Shown one piece after another: positions 51,448 through 60,807 of a stretch of 64,000 nt of DNA (position 1 is the stretch's first letter; each line of letters opens with the position of its first letter). A program made the position numbers and the translations under genes. Source of the stretch: an uncultured Slackia sp. (GTDB taxonomy: Bacteria > Actinomycetota > Coriobacteriia > Coriobacteriales > Eggerthellaceae); assembly GCF_934630525.1 (NCBI RefSeq), contig NZ_CAKTVX010000007.1, positions 65,232 to 129,231 of the forward strand, written 5' to 3'. The notes below the pieces were generated by a model. That model was given only the letters and a program-made list of their open reading frames with translations. It did not search any database and was not told where the DNA came from.

Positions 51448-53430
51448 CTACTTGTCGGCCTTCCAGGTCATGCCATCACCGACGGTGGGCTTGCCCTGGG
51501 CGTATTCGTGGCAGTTGTCGCATGCGTCGGGAATGCCGCCGAGCTGCTCGGGGGTGTAGTCGAGGCTCGAGCCGTGAATCGGGTTATACGGATTCCAAAC
51601 GCCCATGCTCTCGAACGACTTGCGCTGATCGTCGGTCACAGGATCGCCTTCACCATACACGGCCAGCTCAGGAATGTTGCCGTCAATTTTGGCGCCCTTG
51701 CCCAGCGTGCCATTCACGGCGCTTTCAGCAGCCACGTAGCCGAAAGTGACGGCGCGGCCGATCGAAGTGCCAGGAATGTGGCGCGGGTAGTTGCCGCTGA
51801 AGAAGCTGCCGGAAGCGTTTCCGCATGCGAACAGGCCTTTGATGGGATTGTCGTTCACGTCGAGAACACTGCAGTTCTCGTCGATGCACAGGCCGCCCAC
51901 GGTGGCGAGGACGTTCGAATTCGTGGTGAAGGCGAACAGACGGCCGCCGGTAAACGGCGCGGTCATCTTCACGTCGCGGCCGAAGTCTTCATCTTTGCCG
52001 GCCGTGCAGAACGCCATGTAGCGATCGAGCTCGGCCTTTAAGCCTTCCGCGTCGATGCCGGCGGCGTTGGCAAGCTCTTCCACGGAAGCACCCTCGAACA
52101 GCCAGCCTTTCTGCTTGAATTCGTCGATGGCATCTTCCATGCCCTCGATCATGCCCTCATCGAAGATGTACCAACAGTTCTTGCCGTAGCCGGGCTGAGC
52201 GTTCTGGGCGTTCGAGACAACCTGGAACGGAGCGTCTTCACGCACGAAGCGCTTGCCGCGGCCGTTGACGAGGATGCCCAGGTAGATTGCGGTCCACGTG
52301 CGGAAGTCGGCGAACGAGTCGGGGGTGCCCCAACGGAAGTTCATGACAGGTTGCGGAATGGGGTCCATTTGCGCGCCAATCGCCAGGCCCATCATATGGC
52401 CGTCGCCCGTGGTGCCCCATGCGGGGTTCCACCAGCTGGAATACGCGTAATCTTCAACGCGCGTCCAAGCCTGCATCATTTCGGGGTTGGCATCGTAGCC
52501 GCCCGTGGCGAGAATGACGCCCTTGCTCGCGTTGGCCTGGAAGTAGCCGTCGGCGTCGCGGGCGATAACGCCGGTCACACTGCCGTCGGAAGCGGTCGTA
52601 AGCTGCACCGCAGGTGTGGAGAAGCGCAGGTCAACGGTGTCGTAAGCGGTTTTGGCGACATCCTGCATTTCGAGGCAGACGTACATGCCGGAAAGGCCCG
52701 AACGAACGCCGGCATCGGGCGGCAGGGCCGGCGAATCGTAGAAGCCGAGCTCGGTGTCGATGAGGGGCGTCGTCGCCGGGAAGCCCGAGGTGGACGGCTG
52801 CTGCTCAACCTTGGTGATTACGAAGCCGTTGGCGCCCTTGTCGAGCATTTCCTGCCAGAAATCGGTCGCCTCGCCCGAGCGGTCGACGTAGACGCGCGCG
52901 GGTTCAGGGCGAGTGCGGTAGTACGCGGAGCGGTAGATTTCATCGAGCAGCGCGGTCTTGTCGATTTCGGTGCCTTCCTGGCACTTCGCGTTCACGGCGC
53001 CGAAGCACTCGAAGCAGGCGCGTCCGCGAGTCATCTTTTCAAGAATAAGCACGTTTGCGCCCAGGTCGGCAGCCTTCAGGCCGGCGATAAGGCCACCAAC
53101 GCCGGCACCAACGACAACGACGTCGAAGTCTTCGGTGCGCTTAATTTCGTTTGCGGCGATTTCGCGCGATTCGAAGGCGATTGGGCCGCGGGGGCCAGGG
53201 CACGGGGCCTTGCGCGAAGGCATAAGGCTCACGCCATCTTTGTAGATGTTCTGGTAGTCGGCGGTTGCGGTGTTTTCGGCCGTTGCTGCCACGTCTTTCT
53301 TGTCGCTTCCGCCTGTCGGTCCACAGCCGGAAGCGACGGCGCCAACGCCCATGGCGGCTGCTGCGGCCAGTGCGCCCTTCATGAAGTTGCGACGCGTGAA
53401 GGCGCCTTTGACCTCGTTATTCTCGTTCAT
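51448..53430 (-). CDS. Tat-exported FAD-dependent (fumarate reductase-like) oxidoreductase with C-terminal CxxCH
   Basis: 660 residues. The twin-arginine signal FTRRNFMKGALAAAAAMG ends in a lipobox-like VASGC. The FAD-binding Rossmann motif VVVVGAGVGGLIAGLKAADL lies at about 103-122. The C-terminal FAD segment (GLFACGNASGSFFSGNYPRH) is present. Such enzymes in Eggerthellaceae reduce organic acceptors at the outer face of the membrane. Near the C-terminus (about 640) CDNCH is a single haem c-binding motif, in a tail too short for a full cytochrome domain. The gene is divergent from a TetR gene and has its own promoter. The natural substrate is unknown. Confidence 0.87.
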   Translation of the reverse strand: MNENNEVKGAFTRRNFMKGALAAAAAMGVGAVASGCGPTGGSDKKDVAATAENTATADYQNIYKDGVSLMPSRKAPCPGPRGPIAFESREIAANEIKRTEDFDVVVVGAGVGGLIAGLKAADLGANVLILEKMTRGRACFECFGAVNAKCQEGTEIDKTALLDEIYRSAYYRTRPEPARVYVDRSGEATDFWQEMLDKGANGFVITKVEQQPSTSGFPATTPLIDTELGFYDSPALPPDAGVRSGLSGMYVCLEMQDVAKTAYDTVDLRFSTPAVQLTTASDGSVTGVIARDADGYFQANASKGVILATGGYDANPEMMQAWTRVEDYAYSSWWNPAWGTTGDGHMMGLAIGAQMDPIPQPVMNFRWGTPDSFADFRTWTAIYLGILVNGRGKRFVREDAPFQVVSNAQNAQPGYGKNCWYIFDEGMIEGMEDAIDEFKQKGWLFEGASVEELANAAGIDAEGLKAELDRYMAFCTAGKDEDFGRDVKMTAPFTGGRLFAFTTNSNVLATVGGLCIDENCSVLDVNDNPIKGLFACGNASGSFFSGNYPRHIPGTSIGRAVTFGYVAAESAVNGTLGKGAKIDGNIPELAVYGEGDPVTDDQRKSFESMGVWNPYNPIHGSSLDYTPEQLGGIPDACDNCHEYAQGKPTVGDGMTWKADK

Positions 53431-53461
53431 TTGAATTCCTCCTTATAGAATCCCCTTCATT

Positions 53462-53516
53462 GTCTACAGCGTAGACCAATGGGGTAAAGTATACGACGTA
53501 GACATGATGGGGGCAA
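53462..53516 (-). promoter_or_regulatory. Promoter and TetR operator of the flavoprotein gene
   Basis: Minus strand: TTGCCC (53511-53516), 17-bp spacer, TATACT (53488-53493). A palindrome GTCTAC-AGC-GTAGAC (53462-53476) lies downstream of the start point and the half-site GTAGAC recurs in the spacer (53498-53503), consistent with repression by the divergent TetR protein. Confidence 0.65.
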
Positions 53517-53604
53517 GAGGGTTTTTTGGTTTAGTTTTTCGTTGAGGCCGTATCGATGCTAGTATCGCTGACGTACGATTCCCGACATAAGGCGTTGATG
53601 AATT

Positions 53605-54267
53605 ATGGCGACTCCAACGAACACGGAAAACAGCGAGGCATCTGCCCAGCTCACGCCCGAGATTATTTACGCAAAGGCGCTTGAGATTGCCGATGAAGAA
53701 GGCATCGAGAACGCCTCTGCGCGAAAAATCGCGACCGCTCTTGGTAAAACCCCCATGGCGCTCTACCGTCATTGCGCCTCAATCAGCGACATTCAGCAAG
53801 GCGCGTGTGCCCTTGCGTTTTCCGAGGTCGATACGACTCCCATTCCCGGTGAGCGTTGGGACGATACCGTGCGAAGGACGACGGCCTCAATTCGCGCGAT
53901 GGAAATTCGGCATGCGAGAGCATGTCTGTTCAAAATCAAAGGCACTGCACTTTCGCCCGCTTTGAGGGCTCATACGGAACGTGTGCAAAAGCTGCATCAC
54001 GACCAGGGCATTCCTCAGGAAATCCTCGAACGTTTCTGGCGCATCGTCGATGCATTCTTGAATGGGTTCATGATTAATGAAGTGAATATGATCAATGCGC
54101 TCCACGATGACGAAATCAGGGTTCCCGTCGATGTGCCCGAATGGGCGGAGACGGTTGAAGGTGCCTATTCCGACCAGGCGTTTCATGATGGGATCGAGAT
54201 TATTATCGCAGGCATTCGCGCTCTTGCGGCGCCTGACCCTTGCGAGTGGTACACGCCTGAAGAATAG
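53605..54267 (+). CDS. TetR-family regulator of the flavoprotein reductase
   Basis: 220 residues. The HTH ASARKIATALGKTPMALYRH lies at about 38-57, followed by a helical ligand domain with LNGFMINEVNMINALHDDE. It starts about 175 bp from the flavoprotein start, in the opposite direction, across the promoter/operator at 53462-53516. The arrangement (substrate-sensing TetR beside a respiratory flavoprotein) recurs in this family of bacteria. The effector is likely the reductase substrate (inference). Confidence 0.88.
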   Translation: MATPTNTENSEASAQLTPEIIYAKALEIADEEGIENASARKIATALGKTPMALYRHCASISDIQQGACALAFSEVDTTPIPGERWDDTVRRTTASIRAMEIRHARACLFKIKGTALSPALRAHTERVQKLHHDQGIPQEILERFWRIVDAFLNGFMINEVNMINALHDDEIRVPVDVPEWAETVEGAYSDQAFHDGIEIIIAGIRALAAPDPCEWYTPEE

Positions 54268-54360
54268 GCCGTATAGACCTTCGGCGTGAAGAATCAAGAG
54301 ATTATCGCTGAATGCTTAAACCTGCGTAATGCCTTAAGCTGATACGGGTCGTCAAGCGGA

Positions 54361-54449
54361 AGCGTTTAACAGATTCCGGGGCTCGGTTGGATTGGTCGAT
54401 CCAGTTGACTCGGCCAGCCCAGTCGGCGCTGCTCGATCTGCTAAACGCT
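54361..54449. repeat. Long inverted repeat between convergent genes
   Basis: AGCGTTTAACAGAT (54361-54374) pairs with ATCTGCTAAACGCT (54436-54449) with one mismatch, enclosing GC-rich sequence with smaller stems such as GGAT/ATCC. It lies between the TetR and AI-2E genes and touches the latter's stop. Possible bidirectional terminator. Confidence 0.4.
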
Positions 54450-55572
54450 ACGAGCATTGAGCAGGTTCTTTTTCCGCATCCATTTTCGCGAAGTGTTCCA
54501 TGAGCAGCGTGCGCACGGTAGAAATCACAGGCACGCCCAGAAGCACGCCCAAAAGGCCGAACAGAGAGCCGCCGGCGATAACCGCCACGAACACCCAGAT
54601 GCTCGGCAGGCCTACCGACTGGCCCACGACGTTCGGGTAAATCAAGTGGCCCTCGATTTGCTGCAGAATAATCAGGAAGATGATGAACTGTACTGCTTGC
54701 AAGGGGTCTTGCGACAAGATCATCGCAGCGCCCATGATGCCGCCGATCCATGCGCCGGCGAACGGAATGAGCGAAGTCACACCCACAATAAGGCCAATTG
54801 AGGCTGCGTAGGGAAAATGCAGGATGGTGCCGCCGATAGCGCACAGCGTACCCAAGATGACTGCCTCGATGCATTGGCCGCGAATAAAGCGTGAGAAGCA
54901 ATCGTTGGTAATGGCGCATGCGTGGAGCACGCGCTCGCGCACCTCGTCGCTGGGAATGAGAGTTGCAAGGCGCATGGCGCCGGCATGCACGCGGTCTTTG
55001 TCGAGCAACAGGTACAGCGCGAAAATCATGCCCAGCAGAATGGACAGCGTCACGTGTGCGACCTCGCCGCTCGTTTGAGCCACGATGCGCAGCGCTTGGT
55101 CGGTTCCGCCTATGGCTGCCAGGGCTTTCTCGCCCAGGGAGCTCCACGTGGTATCGTTGAGGATCATGCTCTTTTCGGCACCGGGAAGGTTCGCGATTGC
55201 TTGCGAAACCATGGTCGCGCCTTCGGAGACGCCATTGATGATAGCCGCGCCGACCGATTTGAACTCGCTGCCCACGAATGTGATGAGCGCAACGAGCGCG
55301 AGTGTGACAGCGGCAATTGCCAAAATGACGCAAATCGGGCGGCGGCTCTTAGTGACAAAGACGTTGGTCGAGCGGGGGAACCATCGCGATTCCAAGCTCG
55401 CGGCGATGAAGTTGAGCAGGTATGCCATGACGGCGCCCACCGCCAGCGGCTGCAATGCTTGGCATACGGTTGAGAAGATTTCGCACACGCCGTCGAAGCG
55501 AACGACGATGAGTGCTGCCGCTGCGATGGCCGCTACAAGAATAAGAACGTATCGAATGCTGTGCTTGTTCAT
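54448..55572 (-). CDS. AI-2E family transporter (PerM/YdiK-like)
   Basis: 374 residues with about eight hydrophobic segments in the family layout: two N-terminal helices, a soluble middle (about 120-200), then a C-terminal bundle containing PFAGAWIGGIMGAAMILSQD and the end LLGVLLGVPVISTV. The name comes from TqsA, but most members have unknown or efflux roles. It is monocistronic, on the minus strand, with no linked quorum-sensing genes. Confidence 0.88.
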   Translation of the reverse strand: MNKHSIRYVLILVAAIAAAALIVVRFDGVCEIFSTVCQALQPLAVGAVMAYLLNFIAASLESRWFPRSTNVFVTKSRRPICVILAIAAVTLALVALITFVGSEFKSVGAAIINGVSEGATMVSQAIANLPGAEKSMILNDTTWSSLGEKALAAIGGTDQALRIVAQTSGEVAHVTLSILLGMIFALYLLLDKDRVHAGAMRLATLIPSDEVRERVLHACAITNDCFSRFIRGQCIEAVILGTLCAIGGTILHFPYAASIGLIVGVTSLIPFAGAWIGGIMGAAMILSQDPLQAVQFIIFLIILQQIEGHLIYPNVVGQSVGLPSIWVFVAVIAGGSLFGLLGVLLGVPVISTVRTLLMEHFAKMDAEKEPAQCS

Positions 55573-55835
55573 GGGGTCCTGTCGGTTGGTGGGACGAGGC
55601 GCCGTGCGCCGCTGCTTGCTTTCCGTATCAGTATAAACGCGCGCAGCGAGGAAACGGCGCGATTGCCTACTTGTCGGCCTTTCGTGAAGAGGTCTTCACG
55701 TGGTCGACATGCGCGGCTTGGTGCCCCTGTTCGTGTAGAAGCGACTGCGGTAAGGTGATTGGCGCGTCGTTGCCTTGTTCGTGCCTTCTTGCATGGTGCG
55801 TTTATGCGCTGTCGCCTCTATTCGTTTGCATAAGG

Positions 55836-56861
55836 TTATACATTGCCTTTGCGCATTTCCGCGCGGCGCATGATGCATTCCGCCGCGACGCTCACGGCGA
55901 TTTCTTCGGGCGTTTCGGCGGCGATGTCAAGGCCGATGGGCATATGCACGGCGCCGATTGCCTCTTCCGGTATTCCCGCATTCAGCATGAGCTCCCGCCC
56001 GGTTGCGATTTTTCGTCGCGATCCCATGAGGCCGACGTACGCCAAAGGCTGGCGAAGCACCTGCTCAAGAAGGGCGTAATCGCTGCGATGGGTGTGGGTC
56101 ATGATAATGACGAAATCGCGCTTGTCCAAGGTCAGCGAGGCGGCGATGTTCTCGTAATCGCCCAAGACGACATCATGCGCTTCAGGCACGCGCGAGCGTT
56201 GGGCGAATTCGGGGCGGCAATCGAACAGCGTGCAGCAGAACCCGACGCGCGAGAGCGCCGAAACGGTCGCGCGGCCCACGTGCCCGCCGCCGAAAACGAT
56301 GGCTCGCACGGGCAGCGAGACGGGCATCACGAAACGGCCGTCGATGACGGCCCTGCGCTCAAGGCTGGCGATGAGGCTCGCCTGCATGCCGCGCTCTCCC
56401 GCCAACGGCGCGCCGTTGGCATCGAGCAGGGCAACGGCGCTTTCGCTCGATTGGCAGTTTTCGGGGCATTCCACAACGAGATAGGAAGGAATGCGCTGGT
56501 CAATGCAGCGAAGCATTTCGCGTGCAGCATCGCGCCAATGCGTATCGCCAGAATTCACGGGCGTGTACAGAAGGGTCGCATCCCCGCCGCAGGGCATATT
56601 CAGGCCCTTTTTGGAGGCGAGTTTCAGCTCCATACTTTCGACGAAGCTCAGATTGTCGCCCAGCATGCCCTGCGCTTTCTTGATGGCATGAGCCTCGACG
56701 GCGCCGCCGCCAATGGTGCCGCATGCGAGCCCGTTTTCGTCGACGAGCATTTGCGAACCCGCGTGGCGCGGCGTGGAGCCTTTGCTTTCCATTATGGTAA
56801 CCAGCACCAAATCGCGCGCTTCGCGCGAGGCGTGGGCGATGTGTTCTGCAATCGTGCGCAT
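55836..56861 (-). CDS. xdhC: XdhC/CoxI-family molybdenum hydroxylase maturation protein
   Basis: 341 residues. The XdhC N-terminal domain (VLVTIMESKGSTPRHAGSQM and GTIGGGAVEAHAIKK) is followed by a C-terminal Rossmann domain (AIVFGGGHVGRATVSALSRV, about 187-206; MGSRRKIATGRELM). XdhC proteins bind molybdenum cofactor, promote its sulfuration and insert it into the apoenzyme. It is the last gene of the hydroxylase operon, 12 nt after yqeB. Confidence 0.87.
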   Translation of the reverse strand: MRTIAEHIAHASREARDLVLVTIMESKGSTPRHAGSQMLVDENGLACGTIGGGAVEAHAIKKAQGMLGDNLSFVESMELKLASKKGLNMPCGGDATLLYTPVNSGDTHWRDAAREMLRCIDQRIPSYLVVECPENCQSSESAVALLDANGAPLAGERGMQASLIASLERRAVIDGRFVMPVSLPVRAIVFGGGHVGRATVSALSRVGFCCTLFDCRPEFAQRSRVPEAHDVVLGDYENIAASLTLDKRDFVIIMTHTHRSDYALLEQVLRQPLAYVGLMGSRRKIATGRELMLNAGIPEEAIGAVHMPIGLDIAAETPEEIAVSVAAECIMRRAEMRKGNV

Positions 56862-56873
56862 GTCTTGTCCCGT

Positions 56874-57668
56874 CTATGCTTTCGTGAGCGTGTCGCTCAA
56901 ATGAAGAATAACTTCCAGCACGCCGCCCGCGACGGCCAAGCCTTTATCCGATACCGTTTCGCAATGGCTCACTTCGTCGCGCGGGTCGATATCGCCGCAC
57001 TTCAAGCCCTTGGTAACGCGCGTTCCGCCAGCAAGCAGGCCTCGCAGCGTGCCGGTGAGGGTGGCAATAACAGGGGCGTCGTCCACGTATGCGACGGCTT
57101 GTCCCGCCTCGACGTGGTCGCGAATCGAAGCGACTTCGCGGAAGGTACCATCGTTCGGCGCGCGCAGCACGCGTTCGCCTGCGAAGCCGCCTACGAGCCC
57201 CGGCACTGCGGTGTTCGGAAGCGCCGAGCCCTCGTAATACACGCGACCGAGCGTGTGACCGCGCATGGTTTCGACCACGGCGTGGCAGTCGTCGCCCGCC
57301 GTGAATCCGGGCCCAATGCCAATGACGATGGGTGCCATGTCGATGGCGGTTCCCACATTGCGCTTGGCCAAAATGGCGTCGACCAGCACGTCAGGTTCAA
57401 GCCAAATGCATGAGCATTCCGGGTCGACGAGCACGGGGATGACCCCTTCGAGTGCTCGTCGCAGCGCATCGTCGGCGCTTTCGGCACGTATGCCAACGAT
57501 GCCTTCCACCTGGGTTTTTCCTGAACGAACGGCTTCGCTGAAGGCGACCGTGCGGCGGACCGTCAAGGGGTGTTCGACTTCCGTCATAATGACGGAAACA
57601 CCGCATTTGTGCAGGCGCAACGCTATCGCGCTGGCGATATCGCCAGCTCCGCGAATTATCGCAAGCAT
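56874..57668 (-). CDS. yqeB: YqeB/EF2563-family selenium-dependent molybdenum hydroxylase accessory protein
   Basis: 264 residues. Features include an N-terminal Rossmann-like start (IIRGAGDIASAIALRLHKCG), EGIVGI, GPGFTAGDDCHAVVET and DPRDEVSHCETVSDK near the end. This family marks operons of selenium-dependent molybdenum hydroxylases, where a labile selenium replaces the sulfido ligand. The ATG used overlaps the yqeC stop by 13 nt; a TTG six codons upstream directly follows the same GGAGG and cannot be excluded. Confidence 0.87.
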   Translation of the reverse strand: MLAIIRGAGDIASAIALRLHKCGVSVIMTEVEHPLTVRRTVAFSEAVRSGKTQVEGIVGIRAESADDALRRALEGVIPVLVDPECSCIWLEPDVLVDAILAKRNVGTAIDMAPIVIGIGPGFTAGDDCHAVVETMRGHTLGRVYYEGSALPNTAVPGLVGGFAGERVLRAPNDGTFREVASIRDHVEAGQAVAYVDDAPVIATLTGTLRGLLAGGTRVTKGLKCGDIDPRDEVSHCETVSDKGLAVAGGVLEVILHLSDTLTKA

Positions 57669-58576
57669 CGAAATTCTTTCCTCCAAAGGCTTCCCGCAAC
57701 TACGGGGGTCGTGCAGAGCGCCGCTATGCGCTCGGCAATCCGCCAGTCGTCGTCGGATTCAACCTTATTGATAAAAATCGTATCGTGCAGGACTTCGGCC
57801 TCTAGCACGCGCGCCACCATTTCGGGCGTTGTGGCATCGGCTGTCGAGGCGCCCGCCAGTCGCGCGAAGCGTTCCGCTCGGTGGCAAGCCTGCGAAATAG
57901 GCCTGCCCACGCCGTCGATTCCCACGACGCAGACCGTTCGCTTCGCGCATTCGGGAATCACGGGCTCGTGTTCCGCATGCGCCTTCAGGGGCAGCATTTT
58001 CGCTCCATCGGCTTCAACGAGCAGGTAGTCGGCCGCGGCTTCCAGTTCGGAGAACGCCACGTTCGGCGCGTCAAGCTTGCCCGTTGGCCCATGGATGCGC
58101 CCCACGCAGACGATGGGGTGCGTCGAAAGCGCGAATTGCACCTCGTCCATTGTTGCGTCGAGCAGAACCGGGCACCAATCGGGCACGAACATTTTGGTGC
58201 TCGTGGCCACGATTACGCGCGCCCGCCGCCCTGCCCCAGCGGTGGCGGCCCCTTTGGTGGCGGGGCGCCTGCTTGACGGCTCGTCGCCATCAGCCGACGG
58301 ATTATTGCCTGCGGCTTCCTCGGTCGGGCAGCCTTCGCTCGGCGATTTTCCTGCCTGAGGCTTGTCGGCCGCAATTTCGGCGGCCGCGAATCCGGCGCCC
58401 GCGGCCCCTTCCGTCGCGAGCTCTTCGGCCAGGGCGCGTAAAAGCGTCGATTTCCCGCCGCTTCCGATGATTGCCGTGGTTTTCGGCGATATGTGCAAAA
58501 GCTCGCTTAGAATGCCTACTCCTCGGGTTTCGCGAGCACGATATGCTCGGGCAGAATGGGCAGCTCGCGATGCCAT
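57656..58576 (-). CDS. yqeC: YqeC-family selenium-dependent hydroxylase accessory protein with low-complexity insert
   Basis: Up to 306 residues. P-loop-like AIIGSGGKSTLLRALAEEL, then VIVATSTKMF, LLVEADGAK and the YqeC C-terminal part (GRPISQACHRAERFARLAG). Between the P-loop and the next strand lies a ~60-residue Ala/Pro/Gly-rich insert that typical YqeC proteins (about 230 residues) lack. The start is uncertain. The ATG at 58576 overlaps the Mo-subunit gene by 61 nt, while the best ribosome site (GAGGAG) points at an ATT or at a TTG a few codons on. The true N-terminus is probably near GILSELLH. Confidence 0.8.
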   Translation of the reverse strand: MASRAAHSARAYRARETRGVGILSELLHISPKTTAIIGSGGKSTLLRALAEELATEGAAGAGFAAAEIAADKPQAGKSPSEGCPTEEAAGNNPSADGDEPSSRRPATKGAATAGAGRRARVIVATSTKMFVPDWCPVLLDATMDEVQFALSTHPIVCVGRIHGPTGKLDAPNVAFSELEAAADYLLVEADGAKMLPLKAHAEHEPVIPECAKRTVCVVGIDGVGRPISQACHRAERFARLAGASTADATTPEMVARVLEAEVLHDTIFINKVESDDDWRIAERIAALCTTPVVAGSLWRKEFRCLR

Positions 58577-60807
58577 ACGCCCGTCGCGCGGTAAATGGCC
58601 TGCGTAATCGCGGGAGCCGGCGTGTTAATGACGATTTCGCCAATCGACTTCGCGCCGAACGGACCCGTGGGTTCGTAGGAATTCTCGAACTCGACGCGAA
58701 TGCGGCCCGTGTCAAGGCGGGTGGGCAAACGGTACGTGAACAGGTTCGATTCGCGAATGCGACCCTTGGGCGTGCGCGTCGCGTCTTCCATGAGCGTGTG
58801 GCCAATGCCCTGTACGATGCCGCCTTCGGCCTGGATGCGCGCAAGCGCCGGGTTGATGGGGATGCCGCAGTCGACGACGCTCGCGTAATTGAGCACCTCT
58901 ACCACGCCGGTTTCGCGGTCGAGTTCAATCTCGGCCATGCCCACCATGAACGGCGGCGGCGAGACGGGCGAAGAATGCATGGCGGTGGCTTCGGGAGCCA
59001 GGCAATTGCTCACCTGGCTTTTCGTGGCCACATCGACGAGCGACATTTCCTCGCCCGTCGCCTCGCGCACCACGCGTCCGTCCTCGAAGCTCAGCTCGCT
59101 CGCGTCACACCCCAGCGCTTCGGCGGCGATGGCGCACAAGCGTTCCTTCAGCTGCGTGCACGCCTTCTGCACGGCCATGCCGGTGACGTACGTGGTGGAA
59201 GAAGCGTACGAGCCCGAATCGTAGGGCGATGCGTCGGTGTCGGCGCCGAACACGGAAACATCGTCGACCGAGCAATCCATATGCTCGGCGACCATCTGCG
59301 CCAGAATGGTGTCGCAGCCCGTGCCCATGTCGGCGGCGCCGATGATCAGCATGTACGTGCCGTCATCGTTGAGTTTGATGGTGACCGAGCCCACGTCGAT
59401 GTCGGAAATGCCCGAGCCCTGCATCGACATGCCCACGCCCGCAGCGCGAACTTTGCCGTTGCCCATGTCGCGCACGGGGTATTTCGCTTTCCAGTCGAAC
59501 ATTTCGGCGCAATGCTCCAGGCAGCGGTCGAGCGCGCACGCGTTGGCGATTTCGCCGAAGTACGCGGGCATCTTCATGCCTTCGCGCACCATATTCTGTT
59601 CGCGCAGCTCAACGGGGTCGCGGCCGAGCTTTTCGGCCAGTTCGTTCACGATGGTTTCAACGGCGAATTGGCCCTGCGTGGCACCGAAGCCTCGGTAGGC
59701 GCCCGAAGGCTGCATGTTCGTGTACACCACGTTTGCGGTGAATTTGAACGCTTCGAGCGAGCCGGTGTACAGCGGAATGGACTTATGGCCGGTAAGGCCG
59801 ACCGTCGCCCAGCCGTGCTCGCCATAGGCGCCCGAATTCGACAGCGTGGTCATGCCGAGTGCGCGAATGCGGCCGTCGTTGTTCGCGCCCAGGCGCACGG
59901 TGATTTCCATCTCGTGGCGCGGCGAGCCGCAGGTCTGCGATTCTTCGCGCGTGTACACGCACATGGCGGGGCGGCCCGTTTTCATTGTGACGAATGCGGG
60001 ATATACCTCGCACACTGCGGTCTGCTTCGCGCCGAAGCCGCCGCCGATGCGGGGCTTTTCGACGCGAATGCGGCCCTTCGGAATGCCGAGCGCGTGCGAT
60101 AAGATGCGGCGCACATGGAAGACGACCTGCGTAGATGAAATCACGTGCAAGCGCCCGTAGCGGTCGAGCTCGGTGTAGGTGCGGAAGGTCTCCATCATTG
60201 CCTGGTTGTAGGCTTTGGTGTGGTAGGTGCGTTCCAGAACCACATCGCAATCGGCCAGCACGGCCTCGATGTCGCCGCCTTCGTCGGCCGTGGTGCCCAC
60301 GAGGTTGCGCGTGTTATCGCCACCCAAATCGCACAGCATGCGCCAGTTGTCTTCGGGGTGCACGAGCACCGGGTTGTCTTTGGCGGTGCGGAAGTCCAAG
60401 ACGGGTTCGAGCACGTCGTAGGTAACCTTGATGCGCGCGAGGGCCTTGTTGGCAGCCGCTTCATTTTCGGCAGCGACGATCGCCACCACGTCGCCCACGA
60501 AGCGCACGTGTCGATCGATGATGAGTCGGTCGTAGGGGCTCGTTTCCGGGTAGGTTTGGCCTGCGTTCGAAAAGCGCTCATTCGGCACGTCTTCCCACGT
60601 GAAAACGTCAACCACACCGGCGACCTTTTTCGCCTTCGAGGTATCTATGGTCTCGACGATGGCATTGGCGTGCGGGCTTCGCAGCAGCTTCACCACGAGC
60701 GCATCGCGCACGATATCTTCGGTATACAGGGGCTTGCCCAGCAGCTGCTGCATCGCGTCTTTCTTGCGGACCGACTTGCCCACCGATTGGTACTCGGGTC
60801 TATTCAT
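58516..60807 (-). CDS. Xanthine dehydrogenase-family molybdenum hydroxylase, Mo-binding subunit
   Basis: 763 residues. Characteristic motifs in order: GKPLYTEDI (about 24), RIGGGFGAKQ (about 251), PSGAYRGFGATQGQF (about 358) and the C-terminal GPFGAKSIGE with the catalytic Glu (about 722). Subunits of this type hydroxylate purines, nicotinate or related N-heterocycles using a Mo-pyranopterin cofactor. Linked yqeB/yqeC point to the selenium-dependent class. The start overlaps the Fe-S subunit gene by 8 nt. The substrate cannot be deduced. Confidence 0.9.
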   Translation of the reverse strand: MNRPEYQSVGKSVRKKDAMQQLLGKPLYTEDIVRDALVVKLLRSPHANAIVETIDTSKAKKVAGVVDVFTWEDVPNERFSNAGQTYPETSPYDRLIIDRHVRFVGDVVAIVAAENEAAANKALARIKVTYDVLEPVLDFRTAKDNPVLVHPEDNWRMLCDLGGDNTRNLVGTTADEGGDIEAVLADCDVVLERTYHTKAYNQAMMETFRTYTELDRYGRLHVISSTQVVFHVRRILSHALGIPKGRIRVEKPRIGGGFGAKQTAVCEVYPAFVTMKTGRPAMCVYTREESQTCGSPRHEMEITVRLGANNDGRIRALGMTTLSNSGAYGEHGWATVGLTGHKSIPLYTGSLEAFKFTANVVYTNMQPSGAYRGFGATQGQFAVETIVNELAEKLGRDPVELREQNMVREGMKMPAYFGEIANACALDRCLEHCAEMFDWKAKYPVRDMGNGKVRAAGVGMSMQGSGISDIDVGSVTIKLNDDGTYMLIIGAADMGTGCDTILAQMVAEHMDCSVDDVSVFGADTDASPYDSGSYASSTTYVTGMAVQKACTQLKERLCAIAAEALGCDASELSFEDGRVVREATGEEMSLVDVATKSQVSNCLAPEATAMHSSPVSPPPFMVGMAEIELDRETGVVEVLNYASVVDCGIPINPALARIQAEGGIVQGIGHTLMEDATRTPKGRIRESNLFTYRLPTRLDTGRIRVEFENSYEPTGPFGAKSIGEIVINTPAPAITQAIYRATGVWHRELPILPEHIVLAKPEE

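Noticed and set aside
55671..60102. Long plus-strand frames (580 and 543 codons) opposite xdhC/yqeB and the Mo subunit
   Set aside because: Antisense artefacts of GC-rich codons; they cross several well-defined minus-strand genes.
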